A program made the translations under genes and the position numbers. Positions 32,649-43,204 of a stretch of 64,000 nt of DNA are shown here, piece after piece. Within the stretch, counting starts at the first letter, position 1, and every line of letters begins with the position of its first letter. The stretch is from Nepenthes gracilis. Taxonomy: Eukaryota; Streptophyta; Magnoliopsida; Caryophyllales; Nepenthaceae. A model generated the notes under the pieces. It did not search any database, was not told where the DNA came from, and worked only from the letters and a program-made list of their open reading frames with translations. The stretch lies in NCBI GenBank assembly GCA_033239525.1, contig BSYO01000003.1, positions 12,270,001 through 12,334,000 on the forward strand, given 5' to 3'.

Positions 32649-32865
32649 AGTGATGACATGTGGCCAGTTTGGATGATGTTAATCTGATTGATTTTTTTCC
32701 CTTTTGTAATTTTCTTTCGGTCTCATGAATTGTTTCATGGTGGTGCTCGGAGAGTACCCTATCGTATATATTCTATCTTTAAGTCGGCAAAACACTTTGA
32801 GTTATAATATAGTTTTTATACTTTCTTTTATTTTAATTCAAATTTAATTAATTATCAAAAAAAGA
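32649..32865 (+). mobile_element. Short 5'-truncated LINE-network copy
   Basis: About 215 bp: brief 3'UTR, CATGAATTGTTTCATG palindrome, CTCGGAGAGTACCC box, stem 32771-32806, AATTATC and poly(A). It abuts the previous copy tail to head. No convincing duplication. Confidence 0.7.
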
Positions 32866-33589
32866 ATTCTGACACGGTTTCTAATGCGTACTCAGCCAAG
32901 GTTGTTGAGGTGGAGGTCGTTTATCAATGGAAGCCGTCGCGACGTGAGAACTGTCGGAAAATTGGACATAATGCTAACCAGTGCAAACCAAAAATGATCT
33001 ACACGCCAACGGTTAGTGATATACCTGCTCCCCCATCCATGCTGGATCCTTTGAATGTTATAGAGCAGGAAGCTATTAGAACTCACGTAGCTCCTAAGAT
33101 CTTGGGTCCAGTGATTCACACCACTAATCCCTTTGAGGTTCTCCAAACTGATGATGTCCATGCTGTTGGTTAACTCGGATGAATCCTCTTCCCGCCTGGA
33201 AGTAGAGGAATGCAAGCTCGATGGCAGCTTTAGGAGTGGAAACAGCGATCCCCCTGCTATCTCGCCTACTCAGCTTATGTTTCCAACTGTATCCTCTCTT
33301 CCTGAGACGCATGAATCTATACAAGACCCTATGCTCCGAAGCGAGCAATTTTCTGTTAAAGGAAGAGTGCAGCAACAGTGTGGCAATGTCTAAAATGCCT
33401 ACTGAAGGCAGACTGAGAACTGCTGTTTCATCTGTGGATGTCCATAGTGTTCAAGGAGAAGCACCTTGTCATGCAGAGGCTCTCCACGCGGACTCCCACG
33501 ATTATGCCCAAACAGTGGCAGGGTTCCATAGGTGCTGTTTTTTCATCAAGGAGGCAACGATGAGGAACGGCACCAAGCTTCTGGTCTTT
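32866..33589 (+). pseudogene. ORF1 fragment around the zinc knuckle
   Basis: Plus-strand frame 32880-33173: KVVEVEVVYQWKPSRRENCR then KIGHNANQCKPK, the CCHC knuckle with its first Cys replaced by Arg, then TNPFEVLQ, the linker motif seen as NSFATLQ in NL5. The reading continues in another frame to 33395 (LVNSDESSSRLEVEE...). It is closest to NL6 (EVEYHWKPPR). Cut at about 33590 by a minus-strand tail. Confidence 0.65.
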
Positions 33590-34075
33590 TTTTTGGTAAG
33601 TAATTAAATTATATTAATGAAAAATAAAAAATATTTTTTTGATAAGTATTTAAAATTGCATTAAATGTAAAGAAATTACAAAAAAAATTTATATTCTATC
33701 ACTAAGTATTTTGCCAACATAGGTGCAGAACATAGAGGATGGGGCATCCCAAAGCATATGAGATTAGTCATACAAAGAACACAACCTAAATGCAAAAACA
33801 GAATGGAAATTTTAAAAGCCATGAGGCTGCCCTTTTCATCTTCCCCAACCATAACCTGATTCGCCGGCTCATTGCTCGCAGCTTAAACCAAAGGACCCAG
33901 TTTTTTCCTTTCAGCATTTTGCAAACTTCATGGGCAAATCAAAAGCTCGGTCATTTATATCATGGCACATTGAGTATTTCTTGGCCAAAGCAGGACTCTC
34001 GTTCATACGCAACTCGGTTTTTTTTTTTCAAGGCCTTGAATTCAGCTATTAGTATCTCGGCCACATAAATTTTGC
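33590..34075 (-). mobile_element. Two nested minus-strand LINE tails
   Basis: Poly(T) and GGTAAGTAATTAAATT start at about 33590; after 40 bases a second poly(T) with GATAAGTATTTAAA begins (33640), followed by a degenerate stem (33692-33733) and a GGGGCATCCC box. So one copy inserted into the poly(A)-proximal end of another. The rest to 34075 is unassigned 3'UTR-like sequence. Confidence 0.6.
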
Positions 34076-34740
34076 AAGGGACTTTGGGTTGATGCTGCTC
34101 ATGTCTGCGCCGGCAACGGCCATGGCCTGTCCCCTTAGGCACCGTCTGGTCCTCCTCGGCCTTCTTCTTCTCCTCCCTTTCCCCCCTTTGCTTCTCCTTC
34201 GAAGGAAGTCGCTGTTAAATCCCTAACCCAATCCTCTCATACTTTTCCCTTGTTGAAGAGGGATGAGTTATCACACTCCCCTGGCCCAGATGCAACTTTC
34301 TTAGAGAGTTTGAAGCTGATGGAACTCTGCAGCAGCCCCCAGTTGGCACAGCATGTCATGTCCCCTGGCCCAGCTGAAGATTTGGCAAACAAGCGCAGGA
34401 GTATGTCATTTCAAAACCTTGGTCTTCAGCCCAATGTTGTTTCATCTGCCCCTACTGCTAACTCTGTTTCTTCGCGATCGTTCTCTGGCAATGTGCAGTC
34501 TAATCCCCAAGCCTCCTGGGCTGCTATTGTTCAGAACAAAGGTAGTAGTCCTTGTACTCAGCTTAAATATTTTCCTCCCCTATCAGTGGACAGGGAAGTA
34601 GTTACCATTTCTCCTCCTACTGATGTTATTCAGCAGAGCTTGAACTGGTGGGAGGCGACGCTTGTTGGGTATTTCATCGATAAGGCGTTACATTTTTAGG
34701 CTGTGAACACCATTGCTCAAAAAATTTGGGCTCGTTTTGG
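34076..34740 (+). mobile_element. 5' end fragment of an ORF1-only element, NL7
   Basis: The leader GGGACTTTGGGTTGATGCTG and following bases match the 5' region of NL6 read on its minus strand. The fragment runs from the leader into the DUF4283-like region and stops abruptly at 34740, where unrelated AT-rich sequence begins. Confidence 0.7.
34101..34740 (+). pseudogene. ORF1 N-terminus of NL7
   Basis: Probable start ATG at 34101 (MSAPATAMACPL), aligned with a degraded ACG in NL6. After a frameshift comes a Pro/Ser-rich stretch, then the long frame 34250-34699 (LKRDELSHSPGPDATFLES, SPGPAEDLANKRRSMSFQN, LKYFPPLSVDREVVTISPP, LVGYFIDKALHF) with TAG at 34697-34699 and IWARFG after it. The TAG sits at the same codon as in NL6 (QF-stop-AMN), so it was present in a common source copy. 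Confidence 0.7.
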
Positions 34741-35815
34741 TATATATTTCGTTGTATAAATTAATGAATAATTATATACTTCTGCTGAACTTTATGATTT
34801 AAAAAAAAATTTATTCCTAATGGCAAGCTGCTGATGCCATGTGAAGAGAGCCTTTGGTTAAGTCTGCTGGCTGATGTGATGATGCTGCTGTGTGGAATTA
34901 GGTAGCTGATTTTTAGTTGGTGTCCAGCAAGATGCTGCTGTGTGATGATGCTGCTGTTTGATGCTGCTGCTATGTACGGGAGCTGCACTTGGTGGACGAC
35001 AACAGTGTGGCTCATGGTCTTTCTGCTGGCCTCTAGCTGTGCGATGGATCACCGCTGCTGGTTGTGAAGAATGGAAATTTCTGTTCTGGTTTGGCCTCAC
35101 TGTTCTGTACTGGTTTGGTTTTCTTCACCTATCTCGGATATGTTTTATGAGGTCCTTGATTTACTGCTGGTGCTGCGGAAGAGGCTTGGTCCAGGTTGCC
35201 CTCTATGTGACCATGTTCAGATTATAATGCTGGTACCGTTTTTAATGTTGCTGAAGACAGTTATGTTGCTCTGGCATGCCGATGAAGTAATAAGCTGCCA
35301 TCTTTGGGGTCTCTCGGCATTTACGCGGAAGCATCTCGTTCTAATGCTAGGCCGTCCAAGCTGGCTGTGTGGAGCGAATACAGCGCTGCGGGCGTGCTTT
35401 TGCTTAGATTCCAAACAGGATGCCGCCTTTGGTTACCTCCTTGTTTTGCTAAACTATCTGTGGTCTGGTCTTTGTGATGTGGCTTCATCACGTCACTTGA
35501 GTTAACGAGTGCGTTGGAAGCATGCCAAGTCTTTAAAGGGCTGGCTGTCCATATTCCTTCCTTTTCTTTGGTCTTAACATACCATAGCTTTCGGTAGGTC
35601 CTTTTTCGTCTCAGTCAATAGCCAGTGATGGATGTAATTCCGTGTGTGCCATTTCTATATGCTGTTTATATTGGTACTATGACTTTGTTCGCGTTGCTCG
35701 GGGTATGCCCTAGCACTTGTGTTCTAGACCCAAGTCGGAAAAACACTTGGGTTTAGAACACTACTTTTCTATATTTTCTTTTTTATTTATAAAATTTACT
35801 TACAAAAAAAAAATT
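34741..35815 (+). mobile_element. LINE-network 3'UTR and tail
   Basis: Plus-strand 3'UTR rich in GCTGCTG and GATGCTGCTG words (34810-35060), box CTCGGGGTATGCCCTAG, tail stem 35720-35760 and poly(A) to about 35815. In the stem two neighbouring pairs differ from the common form and remain paired. The AT-rich bases 34741-34810 are of unclear origin. Confidence 0.65.
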
Positions 35816-38800
35816 CTCTCTGAGAACCGATCGGGCTAGACAAGGCCGACCTAAATTCTAGGCTAGCTAAAATGAGGCCGACTTAAGAGCTTTGACTGTT
35901 TTGGATCTTGTGTGCGCTATTATATTTAAATTATGCATGATTATTTATATTCATCTCATTACTCATTTGTATGTTGATATGGACGAGCATGTACTGTAGC
36001 CCAGTAAGAGTTCTGATCCGTCACACTTAGTACGAACATTGACGAATATCATTAGAGGATTATAGCACGTTCCGTCACAGTTGTATTTTGGACAGGTTTA
36101 GGTCACTTTGTTTATTGTAGAATAGTTAGTTTGGTTTCCGGACATGGTTTCTAATATATTATAGATTTCTAGGCGATATTGTTAGCTCGTGTAATATTTT
36201 GTGTTGTCTGAAGCTACCGGTTTTATATTTGATTGCGGACAAGATTATTATTTTTGTACTGAATTATTTTGTGGGAGTGAAACAGGATGTTTTACATTGT
36301 GCAAGTTATGGAGGAAGTTGTTATAGATGTATTTTTACTTCCACGATATTATTAGATATGCATATATATGTTGGATTGATATTTTTGCAGGCATCTTTCC
36401 TTATTGAAGGTCCGACGTTGTATTTTTGGATCAGTGTCGGAGCCACCGATATGGTGTATATTTTTGAATCCTGTGCATGCTTAGTTTATAGCTATGAATG
36501 ATTATTGCTGTGATTTTCATTTAGATTTTGATAGACATTATGTTTAGATAGTATTTAATTTTATACAATACATATTATAGTATATAAGTAGTAATCTTCT
36601 TGGTATAAATGTATTAATAAAATATATAACAATTGAGCTAAAAATAGTTTGTCAACTTAGCTATAGAGGAGATAACATATTTTAGTATTCATCATAGTAT
36701 TTTCAGTAGATAATTACCAATATTTTGGTAGTCAAAATTATGTTTTGTTAACGAAAGATTAAATTACACATGCCACAATATAAAAAAAAAAATTTGTTAT
36801 TATGAATGTATTAATATAATATATAAATAGTTAGCATAAAATTAGTTCCTCACCGGCACTGTTCATCATCTTCTTCGTTGGATATCTTATTCTAATTTTA
36901 ACATACAACGAAATCTCAACGAAAGGGGGGCAACATCCTTATATTTATGTTTAACACGTAAACAAGAGAAAATATGAATCTTGCATAAATATGGGAATAT
37001 GAAAAGCTAGCGTGAATTTTGTTTGGATCCCTTGCTACACCTGAAGCTGAGGCAGGCATGGTTGGGTTCGACTGCAACATTTTGGATAGATATACAGAGA
37101 AAGGAAGAGATCTTTTGCATGATAATAACATCAAGATGATGGAGGAATCACTTGCCTTGATTTTTTCGTCCTCGGTAAATAGCAGCACGCAGCAGCAATG
37201 GTAACAATGGCAGCCACGATGCACCGCCACTCTTCTCTTCTCCTTCCTCTCCCTCTTCACGTTGTGGCTGAATAATTGGTACAGTAGCAACAGCCAATAT
37301 ATGGAAGAGGTGGCTGATTGGGGTTTAATCCTTTCCTTCCTTAATTTCTCGCTTCTCACTGAAATATATGGTCGTCAACTTTTCAGTCTATAGAGTAAAT
37401 TCATCATATTCTGACTACAGAGCCTCCAAAACAATTGTACAAGATTCGAGCCTAAAATTTGAATTGTTGCCTAAAGGAATGGATTCTTATTTAACTAATT
37501 ATTTCATCAGTCTATATCTTGTTCCAATCATCCGAGTCTTCATCCATCTTTTACCAAATATTACATTAACTAATATTTTCCTAATTACCAACTATTACTA
37601 AGGTCAAATATTAAAAGACCCAAAACCCTCAATATGGAAAAATGATTCAAAAAATTGTCTTTCATATTTGATTGTTATCTGTTGCTATTTAATTACATGC
37701 TTATGTATTTGTTTATTCAACTAGTAATTTACTTACGTTTAATATATTCAATACTAATTGTTTACTTGTAGATCAAAAGCTGTAGTATACTCCTGTTAAA
37801 TAGAAGTTTAGTTGTTAGAACCAAAATCATAATTATTCATATTGGAGTTAGATAGTTTCAGAGGTTCTATCATCTTTAGAATCAACCCTCTCAATTAAGT
37901 ATGCTTAAGAGTCAATTTGATTAAGAACTAGATCTAGCAACCCAAGCTCGAATTATTAGATCCGAGCTTAACTTCTCACGTGAAAAACTTTAAAATATAA
38001 AATTATTAATTATCTACTACAATTTAAAGACTTTTCAATTAAAAAACATTATCTCATTAATACATTACAAAATCTCCAAAAGATAATAAATAAAATTATT
38101 GAAAGTTACATATTGCACTCGAGAGAAATCACTAAACCTTGATCACAATAATCTTGCTTTTTCATTTAATGTAATGATAGCTACTAGTTTTAAGAATCCT
38201 CTCTATCTGAATATCCTGCAACAAATGTAGAAATCCCCCACAAGTATTATATTGTTAACTTGAATTTGGAGTTAATAAAATATAAAAGTGAGTAAATGTC
38301 TATTAAGTGATAACAATCAACAATGTTAATATAATAAATATCTTGGATATACAATATCAAAATATTAAAGTTATAATGGTAATATAAAATCTAATAACAA
38401 GTTCAATATGAGAATTTATAACTTATCATGACTATGTCAAATCAATATCTACTGGACCCTCATATCATAAAGATAAAGGATTCTATAAATTTTAAATTTC
38501 ATCAATAACAGGTGAAAATTCTCCCGAAATCTAACATCATGAGGAAGATGAAAAGTCTCTAGACCAAATATTAGCATGAACGATCTGAATAACAATAATC
38601 ATCATGAATTTTAAAGAATCTAAATCTTACTAATCAAATATATGAATTCTATTAAATGAAACTCATTAATTTAACTGAATCACGAACTCAAGAGATTTTT
38701 GTGATAAGGAGATAATATGAAGAATCTTTTAGATCTTATTTTATCGCTGTGATTCAAAAGTGTATATGTTTACCTCCGACAGTTGAGTACGTACTATAAG

Positions 38801-39122
38801 ATAACTAGGACTCACAAGTTTGATATATGATAGAATTCAAGGTTTATTGCGACTTTTATCAAATAAATTATAGACTCCTCACCAATGTGAATTCTTTCGC
38901 ACCTACGGTATGGAATAACTAGGCCTTTCCCTCATATGAATAGAATCACATCAACATATCAAACTTAATTTCTCTAACCATAATATCCCTCGATAATATA
39001 TATATGATAGTTATATGATTATAAGTATTCTTCTCACTAAATAATATACCCCATCACTACCATAATAAAAAAATTAGTATCACATGACTATTGTTACATT
39101 AAGATATTGTAGGTTCCATATT
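35816..39122. other. AT-rich stretch without recognisable transposon genes
   Basis: About 3.3 kb, markedly more AT-rich than the rest, without LINE tails or RT motifs. It has long A/T runs and one coding-like frame (37019-37204). It could be ordinary intergenic DNA or the noncoding part of an unrecognised element. I see no long terminal repeats within it. Confidence 0.5.
37019..37204 (+). CDS. Exon-like frame, unidentified
   Basis: About 61 codons from a TTG, bounded upstream by a stop at 37013, so any true start would need splicing. The reading (LATPEAEAGMVGFDCNILDR, YTEKGRDLLHDNNIKMMEES, LALIFSSSVNSSTQQQW) is charged and coding-like, unlike the retroelement frames. The overlapping minus frame (36916-37359) is longer but Ser/Lys-rich and less convincing. 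I do not recognise the protein. Confidence 0.25.
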   Translation: MFGSLATPEAEAGMVGFDCNILDRYTEKGRDLLHDNNIKMMEESLALIFSSSVNSSTQQQW

Positions 39123-39697
39123 TCTTTTTTTGGTAAGTAAGTAAAATTGTATTAAAATAAAAAAAATTACAGTAACCTAAGTTTTATCTCCAAGTATTAT
39201 GCCGACTTGGAGTTAGAACGTAAACGTCAGGACATATCCCGAGCACTAGGAAATAAGTTATGAACCCACAGTAAAAAAACAAAAGATAGACAAGCTGTAG
39301 TTAACAGTGACCACATGCTCCACGCTCGTCCATTATAACTTGGCCATCCGCTTGCCATTTAGCACCTTTGCCAAAAATTTGCGGACTGCAAGCTCCACTC
39401 AGACTACATTGAATCCTCCTCAAACTTATATGCTTCCTCAGCCAAGGGAAGATCACTGACGACAATGATACTTTGTTCAAAAGTGACTCATAGCAGTCAA
39501 TCACCAATCTCATACAAGAAAGATGCACCCACCACGGGCAATCACGGTATTCCCAAGATCCCTCGATCAATAGGCCTTGAATATTTAGGAATAGCAGTTA
39601 GAGGGCTCATGGTAAAGATTTTTTTTTTCGGAAAGGCATATCCTATCGGAATGTTTTTTTTTTTCCAGGAAAAGCATACATTGCCGGAATGCTCTTT

Positions 39698-39702
<5 letters not shown>

Positions 39703-39757
<55 letters not shown>
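39703..39757. repeat. (TA)n microsatellite
   Basis: About 27 TA units within the 3'UTR of LINE LC. Confidence 0.95.
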
Positions 39758-39759
<2 letters not shown>

Positions 39760-39894
39760 AACTGGCAGCCTCACCCTACCAGCATAATCGGCAAAAAACA
39801 AGTCATATCGGACAATATGCCCAAGACCGTCCAAATGCTCCCAAACCGGCAATCTAGATAGTAATAAAGCATCCCTACTGGAATGCAGCTACTA

Positions 39895-39948
39895 CTTCTT
39901 CTTCTTCTTCTTCTTCTTTTCCTTTTTTTTTTCTTTTTTTTCCTCAGG
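39895..39948. repeat. Polypyrimidine tract (TTC)n/(T)n
   Basis: TTC repeats followed by T-rich sequence within the 3'UTR of LC. Confidence 0.9.
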
Positions 39949-40847
39949 AGATAAATCCATACCGGCATACACTGATAACCGACAAAAGACCCAAATCGGA
40001 ATACACTTCATACGAGGCAAAAGGTAGAGGAACGACCAAAGGCTTCCATACCGGCGTAATGACGCAAATCGGCAAACAATACAGAAAGAAAGCATTCCGC
40101 CTAGAATGCTTTTTCTTTTGGGGGGGAACATACCGGGCGAGAATCCAAATCGGCAAAAACACCTTACCGGGCAAAAAATCATACTGGACATTTTTTTTTC
40201 AAAATAGGCCTACCTACTAGGAAAAAAGCATTGTATCGGCAACAGCACATGTCTAAGGCATGCCAATCAGAACGCACTGGTTTTTTCTTGGGGGGAAACA
40301 TACCGGACATTGGGAGCCCAACCAATGAGAATCCAAACCGGCAAAAGCACCTTACTGGGCAAAAAACATCAAACCGGGCTTTTTTTTTTGTTACATACCG
40401 AGCAACTAACACCAACTAGCTAGAATCCATACCAGCAAAAACACCCTACTGTGCAAAAAAAATCATATTGGGCAGTTTTTTTTTCCTTTTTTTTCCTTTC
40501 CTTTTTTTTCGGGCACATAGCATTATTAGACTGACCATCCATATCTCAGGGGAATTAGGTGCCAGCAAAGAGCAAGATACCTAAAGTCTTTGATATAGGA
40601 GGCAGCTTAAAGCTCCAACTTGTGGCGGACGGTATCTATAATCTGGGCAGTCACTTGGTTCACATCTTTGACATTTGGGTTGTTAAAAATGCGATGATTT
40701 TGTTCCATATAGATGAAGTAGATGGTTGCTACAAGTGTAAGGCGGAATGATAAGACTCTTGCATTTGTATCCTTCCATCTACTTGCTGCCCACTGAATGT
40801 TAGCTTCCCATTCTTGATATGGCCAATATATACCAGCCTTGAGACAC

Positions 40848-40945
40848 TTTTTTTTTTAGTAAGTAAAATTATATTAAAATAAAAGAATTTACAAAAACCT
40901 ATATTCTAACTCCAAGTGTTGTGCCGACTTAGAGTTAGAATATAG
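40848..40945 (-). mobile_element. 98-bp LINE tail insertion starting at the stem
   Basis: Exact 13-bp duplications AGCCTTGAGACAC at 40835-40847 and 40946-40958. On the minus strand the insert consists only of the stem-loop (arms at 40927-40945 and 40899-40917), the AT-rich part, CTTACT and poly(A). The first inserted base is the first paired base of the stem. It disrupts ORF2 of LC. Confidence 0.95.
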
Positions 40946-41538
40946 AGCCTTGAGACACATTTGTCTCCAGACTTCAGCAGTGAAATTACATTTGAAGAAT
41001 AAATGGTCATGATTTTCAATCTCATTGCTGCACAAGGGGCAGCTGTCTGAAAGATTCATGAAGGATCTGAGATGGTCCAATGTACTAAGTCGTCCACGAA
41101 TACACAACCATAGAATAAAAACATGTGCAGGGATGTGGCGAGGTCCCCACACAAGAGAGGTGCACTCAACCTTTCTTTTCATGCCCTGAAACAGCTTGTA
41201 GGCAGATCTAACGGAGAACCTTCCATCTTGGCTGGCTTGCCACTTGATTGAATCACACTTAGTGGGTTAGGTACATTACTGAGGCATTCTATCAATAATG
41301 GTAGACACCTCCATATCATAAGCATTGGGCCATCTCTATGTTCCTTGATGAATAATGTCCTTAACCTTAGCATCAAAGGGAAGACCTATAACCGTCATCA
41401 GTCTCAGGAAGAACAAATCACAAAGTGGTCTCTTTGGGTGCCAATTATCGAGCTATAAGAACATCTCGGCACCATTCCCAATAAGATACTGAATGCATTT
41501 GCGAATCTCCACACGAGTGTTCATGATCTTCTTCTAGG

Positions 41539-41577
41539 TTTTTCTTTTTAATGCAATTTACTTTAAAAACAAAAAAA
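41539..41577 (+). mobile_element. 39-bp LINE tail micro-insertion
   Basis: The insert (TTTTTCTTTTTAATGCAATT, then TACTTTAAAAAC and poly(A)) is the part of the tail downstream of the stem. Flanks GATCTTCTTCTAGG (41525-41538) and GATCTTCTTCCAGG (41578-41591) match at 13 of 14 positions. Confidence 0.85.
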
Positions 41578-43204
41578 GATCTTCTTCCAGGTCCATGGAG
41601 CAAATTGTGGGACATTGATGGTCCAAATACATCCATCTTTAATACGGTAGGTGTGGACCCAAGACGACTAGATAGACTCAGGATTTTTTGTGATGACATG
41701 CCAAAGTAGTCGACTTATGAATGCCTTATTTGATGACTGGAGGTTCTTGAGACCTAAACCTTCCTCTTCCTTAGGAGCACAGACTTCATCCCATGCAACT
41801 TTTGCCTTCGTCTTTCCTTCAATGCTCCCATACCATGAGAACATACGAATTAAACATTCAATCTACCACAGGGTTGATTTGGGTAGAATGAATATAGATG
41901 GCTAATAGAGGTGGATAGAGGTGAGGATGGATGATATAAGTTGAAGTCTACTTCCAAACGAGAGCTATTTATTTTTCCAAGAGGAAATACACTTCATTAT
42001 TCTATCTATTAACAGGGTGCAATCCTTTACTGACAGCCTAGAAGTAAGAAGAGGAACTCCAAGGTATCTCACCGGCAAATGCCCCAATTTAAACCCTAAA
42101 ATATTTTTAATTTCCTCTGCAAGAGTGGCATTTTGGGTACAAATAAAAGTCTCACTCTTGTCTTGGTTTGCAGCAAGGCCCGATAGTTCTTGGAATTCCA
42201 AAAGGCAATCATGCAAAACTTTAAGAGAGCTAGGATTCGCCTTGGAAAAAAGCAACAGATCATCAACAAAGGCCAGCATCACAGTACCAGTGTCCTTGCA
42301 CCTCCAATGGAACTGAAATCAGCTGCCATGGCACGCATTCATCTCAATGATCCCATTAAGGGCTTCCATAGCAAGGACAAAGAGATAGGGGGAAAGGGGA
42401 TCACGTTGTCGTAGTCCTTTAGCACCTTTCAAGAAGCCCACAGACTTGCCATTAATATTAATGGAGTAGGAAGTGGTAGAGATACATTGCTATATCCATC
42501 TGATCATCAGAGGTGGAAACCCCATGAGATGAAGAGTAGCAAGGAGAAAGTCCCACTGAATAGAATCATAGGCTTTTATAATATCAACTTTCACAGCACA
42601 CCTCGGTTCACCCTTACTAGTATGATATCTGTGAAAAAAGTTCCTGGCCAAGAGAATATTATCACTAATTTGTCGACCAGCAATAAACACTGTCTGACAT
42701 CTATCTACCAGAAAAGGTACAGTGGTCTGGATCTGATTAGCAATGATCTTCAAAATAACTTTGTAAAAAACATTGCAACATGAGATAGGGCAAAAATCCA
42801 TCACCTTGGAGGGGGAGGACACCTTTGGTATTAAATTGATTATAGTGACATTTACCTGTTTGAGCAGCTTTCCATGAATGAAAAAGTCATTTACCGCTTC
42901 TATCACAGAAGGGCCGACCACCTGCCAAGATTCTTTAAAGAATTTCAAGGAGAAGCCATCAGATCCTGGGGCTTTGTAATCCCCAATGGAGAGTAATGCC
43001 TGCATATTTCGTCCTCCTGCACTGGATTATAGAGAGTCACCTTCAAAGAATTAGGGACTGTGTGCTGAATATAAGGTCGCAATTTATCCAAGTTGAAAAT
43101 GCCTAGGGTGTGACCCGTCCCCAACGGCCTTAAAAAGTGGTTAGTAATCAAATTCTGGACTTCCTCCTTGCGGTAGGGTGCAAAAGATGGCATTTGGGGT
43201 GCCC

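Larger units (their letters stand above)
39123..43200 (-). mobile_element. L1-type LINE copy LC
   Basis: Minus-strand LINE: poly(T) and GGTAAGTAAGTAAAATT at 39126-39145, stem 39181-39219, CCGGCA-rich 3'UTR with a (TA)n run and poly(T) tracts to about 40550, and ORF2 from about 40559 to 43200, where it breaks at a GTPS-APYRKEEV position just upstream of the RT. It abuts the gag of the Tekay-type element directly. No target-site duplication is visible, so one border was probably reshaped later. It contains two tail micro-insertions. Confidence 0.75.
40559..43200 (-). pseudogene. ORF2 of LINE LC: reverse transcriptase and zinc-binding end
   Basis: From the right: EEVQNLITNHF; the RT core at 42490-43005 (IGDYKAPGSDGFSLKFFKES, NLIPKVSSPSKVMDF, GRQISDNILLARNF, VDIIKAYDSIQWDF); the GLRQGDPLSP-like block near 42400; AFVDDLLLFSKANPSS at 42230-42282, with both catalytic Asp kept; LGVPLLTSRLS. 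The zinc-binding domain lies at 40889-41182 (HVFILWLCIRGRLSTLDHL, CPLCSNEIENHDHLFFKC) and is split after KCNFTAEVWRQMCLKA by the 98-bp insertion; beyond it the reading continues (IYWPYQEWEANIQWAAS) to about 40559. Frameshifted; no endonuclease. Confidence 0.85.
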
